Positions 25,120-34,873 of a stretch of 64,000 bases of DNA are shown piece by piece. The DNA comes from an uncultured Clostridia bacterium (GTDB lineage: Bacteria; Bacillota; Clostridia; Peptostreptococcales; Anaerovoracaceae). Positions within the stretch are counted from its first letter, which is position 1. Every line of letters starts with the position of its first letter. The stretch is from positions 1 to 64,000 of the forward strand of contig CAKQWJ010000004.1 in assembly GCA_934278925.1 (NCBI GenBank), given 5' to 3'. Position numbers and translations under genes: made by a program. Below the pieces are notes generated by a model. The model was not told the DNA's origin. It was given only the letters and a program-made list of their open reading frames with translations, and did no database searches.

Positions 25120-25125
25120 TATAAT
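25117..25125 (+). promoter_or_regulatory. extended -10 before the OFA transporter gene
   Basis: TGATATAAT sits at the end of the B3/B4 gene. The resulting leader of about 105 bases contains a hairpin (AAAACGGCT / AGCCGTTTT, 25143-25171) that could be a terminator of the upstream genes or an attenuator. Confidence 0.55.
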
Positions 25126-25236
25126 ACATCGTCATGTGCGTGAAAACGGCTGGCCGATTGGCGAGCCGTTTTCATGTTAATAGATTTTATCTATTTTTAT
25201 TTAAACACTATTTTAAAACGTTAAAAGGAGAAAGAA

Positions 25237-26475
25237 ATGAACAACAACAAGAGATGGTTGTATCTGGCTGTGGCAACAGTAATCCTGCTGTTCCAGGGCC
25301 TGATCTACGCATGGTCGCTGTTCAGAACGCCGTTTAGTGAAATCTACACGGACTGGACAGTTGCTCAGTTATCCATGACCTTCACGATTTCCATCAGCTG
25401 CTTCTGCCTGGGCGGATTCGTTGGCGGACAGCTCAGCAAGAAGCTGGGTGTGAAGGTAAGATTCCTCATCACCGCAGTATGCCTCTTCATCGGATTCTTC
25501 GGTGTATCCATGTTGAATCCGGCAGATTCCGCCGGCAGCTTGACCAAGCTGTACATCTTCTACGGTGTATTCGGCGGCGGCGGCGTAGGAATCGGCTACA
25601 ACGCAGTTATTTCCACCATTACGAAATGGTTCCCGGACAAGGTCGGTCTGGCATCCGGCATCATGCTCATGGGCTTCGGTCTGGGCAGCTTGCTGCTGGG
25701 TTCCGTTGTAACGAGCATGGTTGCAGCGCAGGGCCTGTTCCCAACCTTTAAGATTCTGGCAATTGCCATCACCGTGGTAATGGTAGTCGGCGCCATCATC
25801 ATCAAGGCACCGGAAGCACCGGCGGCTCCGGCAGAAGCAAAGGCAGAGGAGAAGGAAGAGAAGTCCACTGCAGTCAGCTTCAGTGCCGGCGAGATGCTGA
25901 AGACCTCCAGATTCTGGATTTTCTTCCTGTGGGCGATTGCCCTCAACTCTGCCGGCCTGATGGTAATCAACAGTGCCGCAAACATTTCCCTGGCATTCGG
26001 CGGTTCCGCAATTCTGGGCATGGTGGTATCCCTGTTCAACGGTGCAGGTCGAATCATTGCCGGAAACAACTTCGATCGCTTCGGCAGAAAGAAGTCCACA
26101 CTGATTAATGTATGCTTCATGCTGATTGCGGGAATCCTTCTGGTACTGGCCGGAAAGACCGATTCCCTGCTGCTGATCACCATTGGTCTGGTATTCGTTG
26201 GAATGGCTTACGGCGGTACGCCGACCATCACCTCCGCATATACCAACCTGTCCTTCGGACCGAAGAACTTCACGGCAAACTTCAGTATTGCCAACTTCTC
26301 CCTGCTCCCGGCAGCGATTGTGGGACCGATGATTTCCGCAAAACTCCTGGAAGCGGCAGGCGGAGAATATGACACATGCTTCATCGCAATCATCGTATTC
26401 ACCCTGATTTCCCTGGTACTGTGGGTACTGCTCAACGGCGCCAGCAAGAAGAGCGTGAACGAAGACTACAAATAA
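25237..26475 (+). CDS. OFA-family MFS transporter
   Basis: This 412-residue protein has 12 predicted helices and the start RWLYLAVATVILLFQGLIYAWSLF, typical of the oxalate/formate antiporter (OFA) family within the major facilitator superfamily. A charged cytoplasmic loop (KAPEAPAAPAEAKAEEKEEK, about residues 190-207) splits the two halves. Likely substrates are small carboxylates; the sequence does not show which. A good AAAGGAGAAAG site precedes the ATG. A LysR regulator gene follows, after a terminator. Confidence 0.88.
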   Translation: MNNNKRWLYLAVATVILLFQGLIYAWSLFRTPFSEIYTDWTVAQLSMTFTISISCFCLGGFVGGQLSKKLGVKVRFLITAVCLFIGFFGVSMLNPADSAGSLTKLYIFYGVFGGGGVGIGYNAVISTITKWFPDKVGLASGIMLMGFGLGSLLLGSVVTSMVAAQGLFPTFKILAIAITVVMVVGAIIIKAPEAPAAPAEAKAEEKEEKSTAVSFSAGEMLKTSRFWIFFLWAIALNSAGLMVINSAANISLAFGGSAILGMVVSLFNGAGRIIAGNNFDRFGRKKSTLINVCFMLIAGILLVLAGKTDSLLLITIGLVFVGMAYGGTPTITSAYTNLSFGPKNFTANFSIANFSLLPAAIVGPMISAKLLEAAGGEYDTCFIAIIVFTLISLVLWVLLNGASKKSVNEDYK

Positions 26476-26488
26476 AGCATCATCGGAA

Positions 26489-26520
26489 ACTGATGCCCTT
26501 CGCGGGTATCAGTTTTTTTA
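26489..26520 (+). terminator. terminator of the OFA transporter gene
   Basis: ACTGATGCCC and GGGTATCAGT pair around a TTCG-type loop, followed by seven T. Confidence 0.85.
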
Positions 26521-26549
26521 TTTTCAAACACCCGAAAATCCTATATAAT
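26521..26549 (+). promoter_or_regulatory. promoter of the LysR regulator gene
   Basis: TTTTCA and TATAAT are separated by 17 bp; the start would be about 30 bases before the ATG at 26585. Confidence 0.6.
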
Positions 26550-26584
26550 AAGTACATATTCTTTTACGGTGAAAGGGGAATTTC

Positions 26585-27526
26585 ATGACGCTGAATCAAT
26601 TGCATTACATCATTACGGTGGCGGAGGCCGGCTCCATGAATCGGGCGGCGGAGCGCCTGTACATCACCCAGCCGTCTCTCACCAGTGCCATCAAGGAGCT
26701 GGAACGGGAACTTGGGATTACCGTCTTCCATCGGAACGGCCGGGGCGTGACGCTGACCAACGACGGGGCGGAGTTTCTTTTGTACGCTCGGGAGATTTAC
26801 AGCCAGTACGAGGCGGTGATGCAGAAGTACAGCGACGACGAGGGGCTGAAGCAGAAATTCGGGATTTCCATGCAGCACTATTCCTTCGCGGTAAAAGCAT
26901 TTGTGAATCTGGTGAACAAGTACGACCTGGCGGAGTACGATTTCGCCATCCGGGAGACGAAGACGAAAGAGGTTATCAGCGATGTGGCTTCCCTGAAGAG
27001 TGAAATCGGCATCATCTACCAGAGTGATTTCAATCGGAATGCCATCACCAAGATTCTGCGGCAGAACAGCCTGCAGTTTCATGAACTGGTGGACTGCGAT
27101 GCCTTCGTGTATCTGTGGAGCGGCCACCCGCTGGCGGACCGGGACAGCGTGAATTTTCAGGATCTGTCGGATTATCCGAACCTGACGTTTGAGCAGGGGG
27201 ACGATTCCACGTTATATTACGCGGAGGAGATTTTCTCGGAGAACAACTATTCCCGGTGCATCCGGGTGAATGACCGGGCCACCATGCTGAACCTGATGAA
27301 GGGAGTGCACGGATACACTCTCTGCTCCGGCATCATCTGCGAGGACTTTAACGGCGGGGACTACGTAGCGGTGCCCTTCAACGATCCGGTTATCGGTGGG
27401 GACAAAGCCATGAAAATCGGCTACATTCAGAAGAAAAACAGCATTCTGAGCAAGACCGCACAGCTGTACATTCGGGAACTGCGGGACTATCTGGGAATTC
27501 CGGCCCCGGAATCGGAAAAGAAATAA
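26585..27526 (+). CDS. LysR-family transcriptional regulator
   Basis: The 313-residue protein has the N-terminal LysR winged helix (TLNQLHYIITVAEAGSMNRAAERLYITQPSLTSAIKELERELG) and a periplasmic-binding-fold effector domain from about residue 90. It is encoded downstream of the OFA transporter on the same strand with its own promoter. LysR proteins usually regulate a neighbour, so the transporter is the first candidate. A GAAAGGGG site precedes the ATG. Confidence 0.92.
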   Translation: MTLNQLHYIITVAEAGSMNRAAERLYITQPSLTSAIKELERELGITVFHRNGRGVTLTNDGAEFLLYAREIYSQYEAVMQKYSDDEGLKQKFGISMQHYSFAVKAFVNLVNKYDLAEYDFAIRETKTKEVISDVASLKSEIGIIYQSDFNRNAITKILRQNSLQFHELVDCDAFVYLWSGHPLADRDSVNFQDLSDYPNLTFEQGDDSTLYYAEEIFSENNYSRCIRVNDRATMLNLMKGVHGYTLCSGIICEDFNGGDYVAVPFNDPVIGGDKAMKIGYIQKKNSILSKTAQLYIRELRDYLGIPAPESEKK

Positions 27527-27567
27527 AAGAAATGCCATAGGAAGTGGTTTTCAAAGGGGTTTAGCAG

Positions 27568-27595
27568 TTGACATTGAAAACGGATACGGTAAAAT
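27568..27595 (+). promoter_or_regulatory. promoter of the pur operon
   Basis: TTGACA and TAAAAT are separated by 16 bp. The leader to purE is only about 30 bases, too short for a purine riboswitch aptamer. Confidence 0.8.
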
Positions 27596-27632
27596 AATAT
27601 ATTAGAAGATTATTTCTTACAGGAGGCGAAAC

Positions 27633-28124
27633 GTGAAAAAAGTTGGGGTTATTATGGGGAGCGACAGCGACCTGCCAGTAGTAGAGAAATGTATTAATGA
27701 GCTGAAGAAGTATGAGATTCCGACGGAAGTGCATGTGTATTCCGCACATCGGACACCGGTGGAAGCCATTGAATTTGCACAGAATGCGGAGAAGAACGGA
27801 TTCGGCGTACTGATTTCCGCAGCGGGAAAAGCGGCACACCTGGGCGGTGTGATTGCGGCCAATACGGTTCTTCCGGTAATCGGAATTCCGATTAAGGCAT
27901 CCGCGTTGGAAGGTGTGGATGCACTGCTGTCTACCGTACAGATGCCACCGGGGATTCCGGTTGCGTCCGTTGCCATTGACGGTGCGAAGAATGCGGCAAT
28001 TCTGGCTGTAGAGATGCTGGCCATCGGAGATCCGGAACTGAACCGGAAGCTCTGGGACGAGCGGAAGAAAGCCCACGATGCAGTGGTGGAGAAAGACGCA
28101 AAGATCAGTGCACAGTTCAACTGA
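27633..28124 (+). CDS. purE: N5-carboxyaminoimidazole ribonucleotide mutase
   Basis: PurE makes CAIR in purine synthesis. The 163-residue protein has GVIMGSDSDLPVV, SAHRTP and AGKAAHLGGVIAA. Residues around GIPIKASALEGVDALLSTVQMPPGIPVA are typical of class I PurE. A CAGGAGG site precedes the start (GTG-AAA, translated as Met). First gene of purE-M-N-D-L. Confidence 0.96.
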   Translation: MKKVGVIMGSDSDLPVVEKCINELKKYEIPTEVHVYSAHRTPVEAIEFAQNAEKNGFGVLISAAGKAAHLGGVIAANTVLPVIGIPIKASALEGVDALLSTVQMPPGIPVASVAIDGAKNAAILAVEMLAIGDPELNRKLWDERKKAHDAVVEKDAKISAQFN

Positions 28125-28187
28125 TTGATGTTATTAAGAAGTCATTGAAAAGGTAAGGTATCGAATTTTTATTTTTTAGGAGGACAA

Positions 28188-29225
28188 ATGAAAAGCCAGA
28201 GCGAAAGCTATAAAGAAGCAGGTGTGGATATTACCAGCGGATACAGAGCGGTAGAGCTGATGAAGGAACATGTGTCGAAGACCATGGTATTCGGAAATAC
28301 ATCCCCGGTAGGAGGATTCGGAGGCCTGCTTCAGCCGGATCTGACCGGGATGGAGGAGCCGATTCTCGTAAGTGGAACAGACGGCGTGGGAACCAAGCTG
28401 AAGCTGGCGTTCCTCCAGGACAAGCACGATACGGTAGGTCTGGACTGCGTGGCAATGTGCGTGAACGACATCATCTGCGTTGGCGCGAAGCCGCTGTTTT
28501 TCCTGGACTACATTGCAGTAGGCAAGAACGTTCCGGAGAAGGTGGCATCCATCGTGAAGGGCGTAGCCGATGGCTGTATCCAGTCGGAATGCTGCCTGAT
28601 CGGCGGTGAAACTGCGGAGATGCCGGGATTCTATCCGGAAGACGAGTACGACCTGGCAGGATTTGCCGTTGGTATCGTGGACAAGAAGAAGGTCATCGAT
28701 ATTGAGAAGGTAAGCGAAGGCGATGCCATCATCGGAATCGCATCCTCCGGAATCCACTCCAACGGATATTCCCTGGTTCGGAAGGTATTCGACGTGGAGA
28801 ACACCGACCTGAACAAGACCTATGAGGAGCTGGACGGAAAGACGCTGGGCGAGGTTCTGCTCACACCGACCAAGATCTACGTAAAGCCGATGCTGGCACT
28901 GTTCAAGGAAATGACTCCGCATGCGGTAATGCACATCACCGGTGGCGGATTCTACGAGAACATTCCGAGAGCACTGCCGGAAGGAATGTCCGCAAAGATT
29001 TACAAGGACGAGCTGGAAATTCCGGGAATCTTCAAGCTGCTGATGAAGGAAGGAAATATTCCGGAAAGAGATATGTTCAACACCTACAACATGGGTACCG
29101 GTATGACCGTTGTAGTTCCGAAGGAGGATGCGGCTCGTGCGGTGGAAATCATCGAAGCGGCCGGAGAGCATGCAAAGGTTATCGGTGAGATCGTAAAGAG
29201 CAGCGAAGGAGTTATCATTGAATAA
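28188..29225 (+). CDS. purM: phosphoribosylformylglycinamidine cyclo-ligase
   Basis: PurM closes the imidazole ring to form AIR. The 345-residue protein has the PurM/ThiL-type motifs VSGTDGVGTKLKLA, DCVAMCVNDI, GGETAEMPGFY and HITGGGFYENIPRALP. A TTAGGAGG site precedes the ATG. The last codons overlap the purN start by eight bases. Confidence 0.96.
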   Translation: MKSQSESYKEAGVDITSGYRAVELMKEHVSKTMVFGNTSPVGGFGGLLQPDLTGMEEPILVSGTDGVGTKLKLAFLQDKHDTVGLDCVAMCVNDIICVGAKPLFFLDYIAVGKNVPEKVASIVKGVADGCIQSECCLIGGETAEMPGFYPEDEYDLAGFAVGIVDKKKVIDIEKVSEGDAIIGIASSGIHSNGYSLVRKVFDVENTDLNKTYEELDGKTLGEVLLTPTKIYVKPMLALFKEMTPHAVMHITGGGFYENIPRALPEGMSAKIYKDELEIPGIFKLLMKEGNIPERDMFNTYNMGTGMTVVVPKEDAARAVEIIEAAGEHAKVIGEIVKSSEGVIIE

Positions 29226-29826
29226 GCAGAAGGCGAGAATTGCTGTACTGGTTTCCGGTGGGGGGACCAACCTGCAGGCCATCATCGACCGGTGGCAGGC
29301 AGGGGATCTCCCCCACGGGGATTTGGCCCTGGTGGTATCCAACCGCAGCAAAGCCGGTGGACTGCAGCGGGCGGAGAAGGCCGGAATTCGAAACGTGTTC
29401 CTGCCAAAGGAAGACTTCGAAGCCCGCTTGATTCAGTTGCTGGAAGAAGAGCGAATTGACATTATCGTGCTGGCCGGTTTCCTGAAAATCCTCAGCCGGG
29501 ATTTCGTGCGGAGATATCCGGACCGGATTCTCAACGTGCATCCGTCCCTGATTCCATCCTTCTGCGGAGATGGCTTCTACGGTCTGAAGGTGCATGAAGC
29601 GGCGTTGGAATACGGGGTAAAGGTTTCCGGTGCGACGGTTCACTTCGTCAACGAGGTGACCGACGGCGGTCGGATTATTGCGCAGAAGGCGGTGGAGGTG
29701 AAACCGGATGACACGCCGGAGACGCTGCAGCGCCGGATTATGGAACAAGCTGAATGGATTCTTTTACCGGAAGCTGTGGAAACCGTGGCCCGGGAAATAG
29801 TGGAACATGAATCAGAAGGAGAATAG
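29218..29826 (+). CDS. purN: phosphoribosylglycinamide formyltransferase
   Basis: PurN transfers formyl from 10-formyl-THF to GAR. Motifs are VLVSGGGTNLQAI, the catalytic NVHPSLIPSF (Asn and His) and the HFVNEVTDGG Asp loop. The start is a TTG at 29218 inside the purM 3' end, with GAAGGAG six bases before it, so translation is coupled. The length of 202 residues is normal. Confidence 0.95.
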   Translation: MNKQKARIAVLVSGGGTNLQAIIDRWQAGDLPHGDLALVVSNRSKAGGLQRAEKAGIRNVFLPKEDFEARLIQLLEEERIDIIVLAGFLKILSRDFVRRYPDRILNVHPSLIPSFCGDGFYGLKVHEAALEYGVKVSGATVHFVNEVTDGGRIIAQKAVEVKPDDTPETLQRRIMEQAEWILLPEAVETVAREIVEHESEGE

Positions 29827-29827
29827 G

Positions 29828-31087
29828 ATGAGAGTTGCAGTTATCGGTGGTGGCGGAAGAGAGCACGCCATCATCAAATCATTAAAGAAGAGCCCGAAGG
29901 TTTCGGAAATCTACGCACTGCCGGGCAACGGCGGAATTGCGGAGGATGCGGAATGCGTGGCAATCGGCGCCAAGGAGTTGGACAAGATTACGGAGTGGTG
30001 CGTGAAGGAACACATGGATTATGTGGTGGTGGCACCGGACGATCCGCTGGTTCTGGGATTGGTGGACATGCTGAATGAGAAGGGCATTCCTTGCTTCGGA
30101 CCGACGAAGGCGGCTGCAATTATAGAGGGCAGCAAGGCGTTCTCCAAGGATTTGATGAAAAAATACGGAATTCCGACGGCGGAATACGAGACATTCGACG
30201 ATATGGATAAGGCACTGGAATATGTCCGGAATTGCCGGATTCCGGTGGTAATCAAGGCGGACGGCTTGGCGCTGGGTAAGGGCGTCATCATTGCGGAAAC
30301 CCGCGAGGATGCCATTGACGGAATCCATACGATTATGGAAGAGCGGAAATTCGGCGCCAGCGGAGATACGGTGGTCATCGAGGAATTTTTGGAAGGACCG
30401 GAAGTGAGCGTACTTTCTTTTACCGATGGAAAGACGGTACGGCCGATGGTGTCTTCCATGGATCACAAGAGAGCGCTGGACGGCGATAAAGGACTGAACA
30501 CCGGCGGAATGGGAACCGTGGCACCGAATCCGTACTACACCGACGACGTGGCGGCGGAATGCATGGAGAAGATTTTCCTGCCGACCATTCGTGCCATGGA
30601 AAAAGAAGGACGGACGTTCAAGGGCTGTCTCTATTTCGGGCTGATGATTACCAAGGACGGTCCGAAGGTCATCGAATACAATTCGCGATTCGGCGATCCG
30701 GAGACGCAGGTGGTGCTTCCGCTGCTGGAGGGAGACCTGTTTGAAATCATGCAGGCCACCACGGAAGGAACGCTGGATGAGGTGAACTTCTCCTTTGCGG
30801 ATAAGTGCGCATGCTGCCTGGTAGCGGCATCGGAGGGATATCCGGTATCCTATGAGAAGGGGTTTGAAATCACTCTGCCGGAAGAACACGATAATATTTT
30901 CATTGCCGGAAGCCGCCTGGAGGATGGCGTACAGCGCACCAGCGGCGGCCGAGTGCTGGGGGTGACCGAAGTGGCGGATACCCTGCAGGAGGCAGTGGAT
31001 AAGGCATATGCCACAATGAAGACCGTTCATTTTGATAATATGTATTACAGAAAAGATATCGGTGCGAAAGCATTGGAAGTGAAATAG
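29828..31087 (+). CDS. purD: phosphoribosylamine-glycine ligase
   Basis: PurD is an ATP-grasp enzyme that forms GAR. The start MRVAVIGGGGREHAI is diagnostic, and the ATP-grasp core follows (PVVIKADGLALGKGVIIA, NTGGMGTVAPNPYY, EYNSRFGDPETQVVLP). I chose the ATG at 29828, six bases after GGAG; the frame extends seven codons upstream into purN. The length is 419 residues. It lies 1 bp after the purN stop. Confidence 0.96.
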   Translation: MRVAVIGGGGREHAIIKSLKKSPKVSEIYALPGNGGIAEDAECVAIGAKELDKITEWCVKEHMDYVVVAPDDPLVLGLVDMLNEKGIPCFGPTKAAAIIEGSKAFSKDLMKKYGIPTAEYETFDDMDKALEYVRNCRIPVVIKADGLALGKGVIIAETREDAIDGIHTIMEERKFGASGDTVVIEEFLEGPEVSVLSFTDGKTVRPMVSSMDHKRALDGDKGLNTGGMGTVAPNPYYTDDVAAECMEKIFLPTIRAMEKEGRTFKGCLYFGLMITKDGPKVIEYNSRFGDPETQVVLPLLEGDLFEIMQATTEGTLDEVNFSFADKCACCLVAASEGYPVSYEKGFEITLPEEHDNIFIAGSRLEDGVQRTSGGRVLGVTEVADTLQEAVDKAYATMKTVHFDNMYYRKDIGAKALEVK

Positions 31088-31095
31088 GAGGAATA

Positions 31096-34000
31096 ATGGT
31101 TAAGGTTTTATATGTTGAGAAACGGGAAGCTTTTGCCGGAAAGGGAAGAGAACTTCTTCACGAATTCAGAGATGTGCTGATGATTCCAAATGTGGAAAGC
31201 GTTCGGGTGATCAACCGGTATCTGGTAGAGGACCTGTCCGATGATGCTTTTGCAACCGCAAAGGAATGCATTTTCTCGGAACCGCCGACGGATGACGTAT
31301 ACGAGGAAATGGACCTGGACGGAAAGCTTGTTATCGCGGTGGAATACCTGCCGGGACAGTTCGATCAGAGAGCCAACTCGGCGGAGGAGTGCCTGCGCTT
31401 TATCGCCCACGATGAGGCTCCGACGGTTCGCTCCGCAATGCTGTACATTCTGGAGGGCGACCTGACCGGCGAGGATCTGGCGAAGATCAAGGATTTCCTG
31501 ATTAACCCGGTAGAGTCCAGAGAAGCGGCACTGGAAATTCCGGAAACGCTGAAGGCCGTATATCCGGAACCACAGCCGGTGGCAACGCTGGACGGTTTCA
31601 TCGAGAAGAACGACAGCGAACTGGAAGACTTCCTGAAGTCCTATGGCCTGGCCATGGATCTGGAAGATCTGAAGATGGTACGGGATTACTTCAAGGGCGA
31701 GGACAGAAATCCAACCGTAGCGGAGATCCGCGTTATCGATACCTATTGGTCGGATCACTGCAGACATACTACATTCAATACCACCCTTCACAACGTGCAG
31801 TTCAAGGACCCGACGGTGAGCGAGACCTTCGAGGAATACATGAACACACGGGAGAATTTGAATGTCACCAAGCCGGTAACCCTGATGAACGTGGCAACCA
31901 TCGCCGTGAAAGCCCTGAAGAAGGACGGACGGCTGACCAACGTGGTAGAGTCGGAAGAAATCAATGCCTGCACCGTGGACTTCAAAGCGGACATCGACGG
32001 AGAGGAACAGGATTGGGTGCTGCTCTTTAAGAACGAGACCCACAACCACCCAACCGAAATCGAGCCGTTCGGCGGCGCAGCGACCTGTATCGGCGGTGCC
32101 ATCCGTGACCCGCTGTCCGGCCGAAGCTATGTATATGCGGCAATGCGTGTGACCGGTGCGGGAGATCCGCTGACACCGGCGGCAGAAACCGTAAAGGGCA
32201 AGCTGCCGCAGCGTAAGATTGTGACCACCGCCGCCAACGGATACAGTTCCTACGGCAACCAGATCGGTCTGACCACCGGACTGGTGGATGAGATTTATCA
32301 TCCGGGTTATGTGGCAAAGAGAATGGAAGTCGGTGCAGTCGTTGGTGCGGCACCGGCAGAGAATATTCGGAGAGAGCGTCCGGCGGCGGGAGATCGGATT
32401 ATCCTGCTGGGCGGACGGACCGGAAGAGACGGAATCGGCGGAGCCACCGGATCTTCCAAATCCCACAGCGAAGAATCCCTGGAAAGCTGCGGCGCAGAGG
32501 TTCAGAAGGGTAATGCACCGGAGGAGCGGAAGATTCAGAGACTGTTCCGCAACCCGGCGGCAACCACACTGATTAAGCGCTGCAACGACTTCGGTGCCGG
32601 CGGTGTATCCGTTGCCATCGGAGAGCTGGCAGACGGACTTCGCGTGACGCTGGACAACGTACCGAAGAAGTACGATGGACTGGACGGAACCGAGCTTGCG
32701 ATCAGTGAATCTCAGGAGAGAATGGCGGTCGTTGTTGCGGCAGAGGATGTGGAAACATTCAAGGAACTGGCAATTTCCGAAAACCTGGAAGCGACCGTTG
32801 TGGCAGAAGTAACGGAAGAGCCTTCCCTGGTGATGAACTTCAAGGGCCAGGAAATCGTAAACATTTCCAGAGCATTCCTGGATACCAACGGTGCGGAGAA
32901 GAAGGCCGATGCGGTCATCGAACACGCGCAGAAGTTTGAGAAGAAGATTCCGGCAAAGTTCTACGAAGGAATGAAGGAACTGGCGGCCGACCTGAACGTA
33001 TGCTCCAAGAGAGGTTTGGCGGAGCGTTTCGACTCCACCATCGGCAGAGGTTCGGTGCTGATGCCTTACGGCGGACGCTACCAGAAGACTCCGATTCAGG
33101 CAATGGTTCACAAGATTCCGGTTATCCACAGAGATCAGGATGTGAAGACGGTGTCCATGATGGCATACGGATTCAACCCATATATTTCCGAGAAGAGCCC
33201 GTACCACGGCGCATACCTCTCCATCGTGGAGAGCATCTGCAAGCTGATTGCAACCGGTGCCAAGTTCGAACACGTGTACCTCAGCCTTCAGGAATATTTC
33301 GAGAAGCTGGGTACCAACGATGTGGCTTGGGGAACCGCCCTTTCGGCTGTACTGGGTGCATTCCGTGCTCAGTTGGAGCTGGGTGTCGGCGCCATCGGCG
33401 GTAAGGACTCCATGAGCGGAACCTTTGAGGACATTCACGTACCTCCGACGCTGATTTCCTTCGCGGTAACCACCGAGAAATTGGATCGTGTGGTATCCCC
33501 GGAATTCAAGGGCAGAGGACACAACGTTATTTTACTGGAGCCGGAAATCGGACCGGACGGTCTGCCAACCGCAGAATCCATCCTGGAGAACTTCGAAGAG
33601 CTGAATCAGCTGGTAGAGCAGGGTGCGGTTGCGGCATGCTACACGCCGGGATACGGCGGCCTGGCAGAGGCCGTGTACAAGATGTGCATCGGAAACGAAA
33701 TCGGTTTCGAATTCGACCGGAAGTACGGAATGAGAGATATTTTCGGATACAAGTACGGCGCATTTGTGGTGGAACTGAACAGCGGTGTGGACGTGACCGA
33801 TGACATGGAGGTTCTGGGCAAGACCCTGAACAGAGAATCCATCGTCTGCGGCGAAGGACATATCCGTCTGGTGGAGATGAATCGGGAATACGAATCGAAG
33901 CTGGAATCCATCTACACCTTCCACAGTGACAACGAGAAGGATATTCCGTCTGAGGTATCCTATCGCTCCAGAGATAACAGCGAGCCGAGAGTGGCCGTTG

Positions 34001-34803
34001 CAAAACCACATTTCTTGATTCCGGTATTCCCGGGCACGAACTGTGAGTACGATTCGGCGAAGGCGGTAGAAAATGCCGGCGGCGAAGCGGAAATTTTCGT
34101 AATCAACAACCTGACCGCGGATACATTGAAGAAGTCCGTGGAGGATTTCCGGACGGCAATCGGAAGATCCCAGGCGATTTTCATCCCGGGTGGTTTCTCC
34201 GGCGCCGATGAACCGGATGGTTCCGGAAAATTCATCACCTCCTTCTTCCGAAATGAAGGCGTGAAGGAAGAAGTGATGAAGATGCTGAATGACAGAGACG
34301 GTCTGATGATCGGAATCTGCAACGGCTTCCAGGCCCTGATTAAGCTGGGACTGCTGCCGTACGGACAGATTTCCATGCAGACACCGGACAGCCCGACCCT
34401 GACATTTAACGATATCGGTCGTCACCAGTCCAAGCTGGTGCGCACCAAAGTATGCTCCACGAAATCTCCGTGGATGAGAAAGGCAGCGGTAGGCGACATC
34501 GTGACCGTTCCGATTTCTCACGGCGAAGGTAAGTTCGTGGCAAATGAGGATGACCTGGATGTACTCATCAGCAACGGTCAGATCCTCACCCAGTATGTGG
34601 ACCTTGACGGTAATCCAAGCATGGATATTCAGTACAATCCAAACGGATCCGTTATGGCAATTGAAGGACTCCTGTCTCCGGACGGCAGAATTTTGGGTAA
34701 GATGGGACACTCGGAAAGAATCGGAAAGGGCCTGTACCGCAACGTACCGGGCGAATTCGATTTGAAGCTGTTCGAGTCTGCTGTGGAGTACTTCAAGAAA
34801 TAA
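31096..34803 (+). CDS. purL: phosphoribosylformylglycinamidine synthase, single large chain
   Basis: This 1235-residue PurL carries synthetase and glutaminase in one chain, the clostridial large form. The synthase part has TYWSDHCRHTTFNT and NETHNHPTEIEPFGGAATCIGG near residues 215-330 and a second PurM-like repeat (GVGAIGGKDSMSGTFEDIHVP). The C-terminal class I amidotransferase (from about residue 970) has FPGTNCEYD, the nucleophile in GICNGFQALIK and a late SHGEGKF His. It lies eight bases after purD and closes the operon. purC, purF, purH and purB are not in this window. Confidence 0.96.
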   Translation: MVKVLYVEKREAFAGKGRELLHEFRDVLMIPNVESVRVINRYLVEDLSDDAFATAKECIFSEPPTDDVYEEMDLDGKLVIAVEYLPGQFDQRANSAEECLRFIAHDEAPTVRSAMLYILEGDLTGEDLAKIKDFLINPVESREAALEIPETLKAVYPEPQPVATLDGFIEKNDSELEDFLKSYGLAMDLEDLKMVRDYFKGEDRNPTVAEIRVIDTYWSDHCRHTTFNTTLHNVQFKDPTVSETFEEYMNTRENLNVTKPVTLMNVATIAVKALKKDGRLTNVVESEEINACTVDFKADIDGEEQDWVLLFKNETHNHPTEIEPFGGAATCIGGAIRDPLSGRSYVYAAMRVTGAGDPLTPAAETVKGKLPQRKIVTTAANGYSSYGNQIGLTTGLVDEIYHPGYVAKRMEVGAVVGAAPAENIRRERPAAGDRIILLGGRTGRDGIGGATGSSKSHSEESLESCGAEVQKGNAPEERKIQRLFRNPAATTLIKRCNDFGAGGVSVAIGELADGLRVTLDNVPKKYDGLDGTELAISESQERMAVVVAAEDVETFKELAISENLEATVVAEVTEEPSLVMNFKGQEIVNISRAFLDTNGAEKKADAVIEHAQKFEKKIPAKFYEGMKELAADLNVCSKRGLAERFDSTIGRGSVLMPYGGRYQKTPIQAMVHKIPVIHRDQDVKTVSMMAYGFNPYISEKSPYHGAYLSIVESICKLIATGAKFEHVYLSLQEYFEKLGTNDVAWGTALSAVLGAFRAQLELGVGAIGGKDSMSGTFEDIHVPPTLISFAVTTEKLDRVVSPEFKGRGHNVILLEPEIGPDGLPTAESILENFEELNQLVEQGAVAACYTPGYGGLAEAVYKMCIGNEIGFEFDRKYGMRDIFGYKYGAFVVELNSGVDVTDDMEVLGKTLNRESIVCGEGHIRLVEMNREYESKLESIYTFHSDNEKDIPSEVSYRSRDNSEPRVAVAKPHFLIPVFPGTNCEYDSAKAVENAGGEAEIFVINNLTADTLKKSVEDFRTAIGRSQAIFIPGGFSGADEPDGSGKFITSFFRNEGVKEEVMKMLNDRDGLMIGICNGFQALIKLGLLPYGQISMQTPDSPTLTFNDIGRHQSKLVRTKVCSTKSPWMRKAAVGDIVTVPISHGEGKFVANEDDLDVLISNGQILTQYVDLDGNPSMDIQYNPNGSVMAIEGLLSPDGRILGKMGHSERIGKGLYRNVPGEFDLKLFESAVEYFKK

Positions 34804-34873
34804 ATTTTTACAAAATCCGGGCGGCGGTAATGTCTGAAATGCCCGGGGAAAAGAGAAAAGGAGATTAACACCA

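Noticed and set aside
27596..27633. Purine riboswitch before purE
   Set aside because: The leader is only about 30 bases from the predicted start, and none of the conserved aptamer loops are present.
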